Part shown: positions 40,468-44,507 of the stretch, in pieces | How the letters are laid out: each line of letters starts with the position of its first letter | Position numbering within the stretch: position 1 is the stretch's first letter | Source: an uncultured Mollicutes bacterium | Lineage (GTDB): Bacteria > Bacillota_I > Bacilli_A > Acholeplasmatales > Anaeroplasmataceae | Direction of reading: 5' to 3' | Length of the DNA: 44,507 nt | Assembly (NCBI GenBank): GCA_900540705.1 | Contig: UQGR01000009.1 | Span: 1 to 44,507 of the forward strand | Position numbers and translations under genes: made by a program | The notes under the pieces: model-generated | The model's database searches: none | Told to the model about the DNA's origin: nothing | What the model saw: only the letters and a program-made list of their open reading frames with translations

Positions 40468-40953
40468 ATGAGGTTTGGTTTTTCCTATATAGGACTTATT
40501 TTTTTGCTGATGTTATTTATCCCAAATATCATTTGGAGTAAACATCAGCCAGTAGGATATGAAGCTTATGCCAAGAATGAAAATAAAGCTTTGGTATGGC
40601 TAGAAAGAATTGGTGAGGTTTCTGTAACCTGTATCTCTTTAATATTTCAAGATTTTAATATAGAAAAGATTTCCTATTGGAGTATTTTTCTATTAGTCTC
40701 CTTTATCTTTATGGTCCTATATGAGATATGGTGGATACGGTATTTTAGAAGCCCAAAAGAAATGAAGGACTTTTATAGAAGCTTACTTGGGATTCCTGTG
40801 GCAGGTGCTACTCTTCCTGTTTTGGCTTTTCTGTTTTTGGGAGTCTATGGAAAAAACATTTTTTTAATTCTTGCTACTATTGTTTTAGGGATTGGACATA
40901 TGGGAATACATTTTAATCACAAGAGGGAACTGGAGAAATCAAGCGAGGCTTGA
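40468..40953 (+). CDS. Small polytopic membrane protein (161 aa), unknown function
   Basis: ATG 40468 has AAGGGAAGG upstream; a TTG at 40405 is in frame but would place the start before the transketolase terminator, so I rejected it. The product has four to five membrane helices (about 5-24, 46-64, 70-93, 108-128, 130-148) with a basic loop EIWWIRYFRSPKEMKD between helices 3 and 4 and a Ser/Glu-rich end. It resembles uncharacterised membrane proteins common in gut Bacillota, but I cannot name a family. It ends inside the terminator hairpin at 40936. Confidence 0.7.
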   Translation: MRFGFSYIGLIFLLMLFIPNIIWSKHQPVGYEAYAKNENKALVWLERIGEVSVTCISLIFQDFNIEKISYWSIFLLVSFIFMVLYEIWWIRYFRSPKEMKDFYRSLLGIPVAGATLPVLAFLFLGVYGKNIFLILATIVLGIGHMGIHFNHKRELEKSSEA

Positions 40954-40959
40954 TTTTTT
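40936..40959 (+). terminator. Terminator overlapping the end of the 161-aa gene
   Basis: AAATCAAGC (40936-40944), loop GAG, GCTTGATTT (40948-40956), then TTTC. The stop codon TGA (40951-40953) is within the stem. Confidence 0.85.
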
Positions 40960-41055
40960 CTTTTTAAATAAAAAATTAAAAAAAGAGAAAACTATAATAG
41001 AGACATAAATAATGTATATTTTGATTTTACAATAAGGCTGATAGGAGCTGATAGT

Positions 41056-42285
41056 ATGTATTTGTGTATCGATATGAAGTGTTTTTTTGCCTCAGTTGAA
41101 TGTGCAGAACGTGGCTTGAATCCCTTGACCACACCCTTGGTTGTGGCAAACCCGGAAAGAGGGGGAGGGGCTTTATGTTTAGCTGTAAGTCCCTTTCTCA
41201 AACAGCAGGGAATAAAGAGCAGAGGCAGGGTATATGAGATTCCTAAGGAGATTCCATTTATCATCGCTAAGCCACGAATGAAAAAGTATATGGAATATGC
41301 AGTAAAAATACATCGGATTTTCTTAAAATATGTAGATGCAGAGGATATTCATACCTATAGTATTGATGAAGCATTTCTCTATGTAAAAGAGTATCTGCAT
41401 TTATATTCTAGTGTAGCAGAGCTTGCCGTTAAAATTTTAAAGGATATTGAAGAACAGTTAGGAATCATTGCTTCCTGTGGGTGTGCAGAAAATCTTTTTC
41501 TTGCAAAGGTATCCTTAGATTTACTGGCAAAGAAAAGTCCCAATAATTTTTATTATCTTAGCTTAGAAGAATATTTTAATACCATTTGGTATCATCCAAA
41601 ATTGACGGATATCTGGCAAATCGGAAGAGGGATATCTAAAAGGCTACATAATTTAGGAATCTATACCTTACACGATTTGGCGCTTACTGACAAAGCCATC
41701 TTAATAAAGGAATTTGGTGTGATTGGCACTGACTTATATGAGTATGCTTGGGGAATTGATAAGACAACCATCTCTGATATTAAGTCCTATCAGCCTTTAA
41801 CAAAAAGCTTTTCTAGAGGCCAAATTCTTTTTAAGGACTATCAAAAATACGAGGCCTGGATTCCTCTTCAGGAAATGCTATTTCTTTTGTGTATGGATTT
41901 ACATCAAAAAAAGGTATGGACGAATCATCTTTTCTTTTATATAGGCTACAGCAATTCTACGAATTCCTATCATAAATCCTTTGGGTTAGATTGCTATACA
42001 GATGATTATTTTCTAATTAAGACCGAATTGAAAAAACAATTTGATAAAATTCCAGAAGGAAAAATCAGAAGATTAGGCTTGTCCTTTGGAGGACTTGTAG
42101 AGCAGAATAAGGGCTATAATACTTTATTTTATCAGCCCAATCCTAAGGTGAATGAGCTATGTAATGCAATTGACTATATATGGCAAAGACATGGAAAAAA
42201 CAAACTTGTTTTAGGGACTGCCATTCAACCAGAATCAACCATTTACCAAAGAAATAAACAAATAGGAGGACATAATAGTGACTGA
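41056..42285 (+). CDS. Y-family DNA polymerase, UvrX/UmuC type
   Basis: These error-prone polymerases copy past damaged DNA. The 409-aa protein has the palm motifs: CIDMKCFFASVECAERGLNP (first catalytic Asp, residue 5 region) and the second site YSIDEAFLYV (Asp-Glu around residue 105), then a helix-hairpin-helix region (DIWQIGRGISKRLHNLGIYTLHDLA). The C-terminal little-finger domain is short (LTKSFSRGQILFKDYQK onward). The pairing with a YolD-like gene that overlaps by 8 bases matches uvrX-yolD and yqjW-yqjX of Bacillus, so I favour the UvrX type over DinB. AGGAG precedes the ATG. A TATAAT (40993-40998) is the only promoter element seen; I see no Gram-positive LexA box. Confidence 0.9.
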   Translation: MYLCIDMKCFFASVECAERGLNPLTTPLVVANPERGGGALCLAVSPFLKQQGIKSRGRVYEIPKEIPFIIAKPRMKKYMEYAVKIHRIFLKYVDAEDIHTYSIDEAFLYVKEYLHLYSSVAELAVKILKDIEEQLGIIASCGCAENLFLAKVSLDLLAKKSPNNFYYLSLEEYFNTIWYHPKLTDIWQIGRGISKRLHNLGIYTLHDLALTDKAILIKEFGVIGTDLYEYAWGIDKTTISDIKSYQPLTKSFSRGQILFKDYQKYEAWIPLQEMLFLLCMDLHQKKVWTNHLFFYIGYSNSTNSYHKSFGLDCYTDDYFLIKTELKKQFDKIPEGKIRRLGLSFGGLVEQNKGYNTLFYQPNPKVNELCNAIDYIWQRHGKNKLVLGTAIQPESTIYQRNKQIGGHNSD

Positions 42286-42601
42286 TAAAGAACGTAGAGC
42301 TGCAAAATATTTGCCATTTGAATCTTTAAAAGGACTGAAGGAAATGATTGACCTAGAGGATAGAAGTCAACTAATCAATCAAGGACCTAGTCTAAGTGAA
42401 GATGAACAAATGGAAATGAATTTCATATTGTTTGAATGCTATAGTAAGAATCAAGCCATTACGCTCCTTTATTTTGAGAATGGTATTTATAAGGAATATA
42501 GCGGTGTAATTCAAAAGATAGATGTCGTAAATCGGCAAATTTTATTGTTGCCAAAAAAGAAATTTCAGCTAGATTATATCTGTAGGATAAATACAAAATA
42601 A
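42278..42601 (+). CDS. YolD-like protein, partner of the Y-family polymerase
   Basis: The GTG start at 42278 follows AGGAGGA (42264-42270) and overlaps the end of the polymerase gene by 8 bases. The 107-aa protein begins RRAAKYLPFESLKGLKE, a YolD-family signature, followed by a region with beta strands (ITLLYFENGIYKEYSGVIQK) and ends LDYICRI. In Bacillus the YolD-like protein is co-transcribed with UvrX, and is thought to support or control the polymerase. No other SOS genes are next to it. Confidence 0.88.
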   Translation: MTDKERRAAKYLPFESLKGLKEMIDLEDRSQLINQGPSLSEDEQMEMNFILFECYSKNQAITLLYFENGIYKEYSGVIQKIDVVNRQILLLPKKKFQLDYICRINTK

Positions 42602-42631
42602 AGATTATAAAGGATTAGGCTTTAGAAAAAC

Positions 42632-42660
42632 TTGTAACTTTTATAAAAAAATGATATAGT
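42632..42660 (+). promoter_or_regulatory. mnmG promoter
   Basis: TTGTAA (42632-42637), 17 bases, then TATAGT (42655-42660) with extended TGa. The start codon lies 29 bases after the -10. Confidence 0.7.
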
Positions 42661-42689
42661 ATAGGGTTGTAAAAGGAGGGGAGGAACCT

Positions 42690-44507
42690 ATGTACGATAT
42701 CATAGTTGTTGGTGGTGGCCATGCAGGCTGTGAAGCATGTTTGGCGACAAGTAAAATGGGGTTTAAGACACTATTGATTACTGGAAATTTGGATATGGTA
42801 GGTTCTATGCCTTGTAATCCCTCTATCGGTGGTCCTGCAAAGGGTGTAGTAGTAAGGGAGATTGACGCCCTTGGTGGCTATATGGGGAAAAATGCAGATT
42901 TATGCCAGATTCAAACGAAAATGCTGAATAGTTCTAAAGGACCAGCAGTGCGTGCTTTGAGATTTCAGGAGGACAAGCTTTTATATATGTCAGAAATGAA
43001 AAAGCATCTGCAGGAAACACCAAATTTAGACCTTTTAGAAATATATGTTGAAGATTTGATAACAGAAGAACATAAAATTAAAGGTGTGATTTTAGAGAAT
43101 GGTCAGAAGATTATGGCAAAGGCTGTAATCATTACTACAGGCACCTATTTAGATAGTCGAATCTTGCGAGGACATTGGTCATCTAAGGAAGGTCCGGATT
43201 CTCAAAAAACCTCAAAGGGGTTATCCGCCGCTCTAAAGCGTCTTGGCTTTGAAATACAGAGATTAAAAACAGGAACGCCACCTAGAATTAAAGCCTCTAC
43301 GATTGATTTTTCAAAAACGAAGCTAGAGCCTGGGGATTCTACAACCTGGCATTTCAGTTTTGATCAAGGGTATGAAGCTATCCTAAATAAAAGAATACCT
43401 TGCTATCTAACCTATACAACTCCAGAGATTCATCAACTGATTTTAGATAATTTATCTGAATCTGCGATGTATGGTGGAGTCGTAGAAGGAATTGGTCCTA
43501 GATATTGTCCCTCAATAGAAGATAAAATTGTGAGATTTGAGGATAAAGAACGCCATCAGATTTTTTTTGAACCAGAATCTTTATCCTTAGATCAAGAATA
43601 CATTCAGGGCTTTTCAACCTCTATGCCAGTGGAGATTCAAGACCAAATGATTCACCTTTTACCAGGGTTAGAGCATTGCGAAGTAATTAAATATGCTTAC
43701 GCTATTGAATATGATGCGATTAATCCTTTAGATATTAAGCCTAATCTAGAGACAAAATTAGTGGAAAATTTATTTACAGCAGGTCAAATTAATGGAACCT
43801 CAGGCTATGAGGAGGCGGCAGGTCAAGGTTTAATGGCTGGCATCAATGCTGGGTTAAAGCTTAAGGGAGAACCACCATTTATATTGTCTAGAGATGAAGC
43901 CTATATCGGTGTAATGATTGATGATTTAGTTACAAAGGGAACGAGAGAGCCTTATCGTTTGTTAACCTCTAGAGCAGAGTATCGACTTCTTCTAAGACAT
44001 GATAATGCAGATCTTCGACTTAGAGAGTATGGATATCATTATGGCTTGATAGGGGAGGAAGCTTATGCTTTGTTGCAGAAGAAAAAGAATGCAATACAGA
44101 TATATCTAAATGAGTTAAAGCTTTGTAAGGTGAAGCCTTCGTCCCAAATAAATAGTATTTTAAATAAATATTCTTCTTCCAATATTACGGAGGGGACCTC
44201 CCTATTTTCTCTTTTTAAAAGACCTGAGATTTCCTATCATACGATTTTAGAACTGATGAAGGAAGCTCAAATCCTTATACCTTGTGATTATCCTTATTTA
44301 GAAGAGGTATTAGAACAGGTGGAGATAGAGATTAAGTATGAAGGCTATATTTCTAAGGCTCTTAGTAGTGCAGAGAAAATGCGGAGCTATGATTCAAGAC
44401 AGATTCCTATGGATTTGAATTATGATTTAGTCGATAATATCGCTTTAGAGGCTAGAGAAAAGCTGAAGAAGGTTAAGCCGATTACGATTGGGCAAGCCTC
44501 TAGAATT
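42690..44507 (+). CDS. mnmG: tRNA uridine 5-carboxymethylaminomethyl modification enzyme MnmG, cut at window end
   Basis: MnmG (GidA) works with MnmE to modify the wobble uridine of several tRNAs, using FAD, a folate and glycine or ammonium. The ATG at 42690 follows GGAGGGGAGG. Translation gives MYDIIVVGGGHAGCEAC, the FAD Rossmann motif GGGHAG (8-13), then GNLDMVGSMPCNPSIGGPAKG with the conserved Cys, TGTYLDSRI, and QINGTSGYEEAAGQG as in all MnmG proteins. The open frame runs 606 codons to the window end and stops at ITIGQASRI, a motif about 20 residues before the usual C-terminus. So only the last few residues are missing. mnmE is not in the window. Confidence 0.97.
   Translation, partial: MYDIIVVGGGHAGCEACLATSKMGFKTLLITGNLDMVGSMPCNPSIGGPAKGVVVREIDALGGYMGKNADLCQIQTKMLNSSKGPAVRALRFQEDKLLYMSEMKKHLQETPNLDLLEIYVEDLITEEHKIKGVILENGQKIMAKAVIITTGTYLDSRILRGHWSSKEGPDSQKTSKGLSAALKRLGFEIQRLKTGTPPRIKASTIDFSKTKLEPGDSTTWHFSFDQGYEAILNKRIPCYLTYTTPEIHQLILDNLSESAMYGGVVEGIGPRYCPSIEDKIVRFEDKERHQIFFEPESLSLDQEYIQGFSTSMPVEIQDQMIHLLPGLEHCEVIKYAYAIEYDAINPLDIKPNLETKLVENLFTAGQINGTSGYEEAAGQGLMAGINAGLKLKGEPPFILSRDEAYIGVMIDDLVTKGTREPYRLLTSRAEYRLLLRHDNADLRLREYGYHYGLIGEEAYALLQKKKNAIQIYLNELKLCKVKPSSQINSILNKYSSSNITEGTSLFSLFKRPEISYHTILELMKEAQILIPCDYPYLEEVLEQVEIEIKYEGYISKALSSAEKMRSYDSRQIPMDLNYDLVDNIALEAREKLKKVKPITIGQASRI

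Overview
The window is AT-rich bacterial DNA that uses the standard bacterial code (TGA is a stop, for example in tadA and the Y-family polymerase gene). Gene content and order point to a Bacillota, most likely an Erysipelotrichia-type gut commensal. The signs are the cysS...rlmB-sigma-rpmG-secE-nusG order, a very short SRP RNA like that of Mollicutes relatives, oxygen-sensitive acyl-CoA dehydratase activases, rubrerythrin and DUF1576. The lineage call is inference; the gene families are mostly clear from motifs. No transposase, integrase, prophage, CRISPR array, tRNA or rRNA was seen.

Layout. (1) 1-7.5 kb is an accessory, surface-oriented region: a 63-aa exported peptide, an exported 290-aa protein of unknown family, a fused ABC ATPase/FtsX-type permease, a small XRE regulator and a 1129-aa surface protein (beta-helix, Cys/His repeats, C-terminal membrane anchor). 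A perfect 14-bp inverted repeat brackets the promoter of the 290-aa protein/ABC pair, which makes it a candidate invertible promoter. Stacked palindromes lie at the surface-protein promoter. (2) 7.5-11.1 kb has rubrerythrin, an AraC/GyrI-type regulator, a small membrane protein and a fucose-isomerase-like protein. (3) 11.1-18.7 kb is a housekeeping run: asnA, tsaD, M3 oligopeptidase, uppP, GNAT, DUF1576 membrane protein, a 110-aa protein and a PAP2 phosphatase, closed by a terminator. (4) 18.7-23.5 kb on the minus strand is an operon for a two-gene acyl-CoA dehydratase activase/HgdB-like system followed by a Crp/Fnr-like regulator. Its strong promoter carries a palindrome across the predicted start site. 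(5) 23.6-34.9 kb has a lipoprotein, cysS, a large P-type ATPase with an unusual extracytoplasmic insert, a 52-aa ORF, then rlmB, a sigma factor, rpmG (TTG start), secE, nusG, rpmE, tdk, tadA and the SRP RNA. (6) 35-44.5 kb has an M24 aminopeptidase P (minus strand), a CvpA-like protein, an acidic two-TM protein, transketolase, a small membrane protein, a UvrX/YolD-like translesion pair and mnmG, which is cut by the window end.

Regulation visible in the sequence: many promoters use an extended -10 (TGnTATAAT-like), and most units end in clear hairpin/T-tract terminators. The items most worth a second look are the candidate invertible promoter (227-333), the roughly 380-residue insert between the last two membrane helices of the P-type ATPase, the split activase with its operator-like site, and the palindromes next to the XRE gene.
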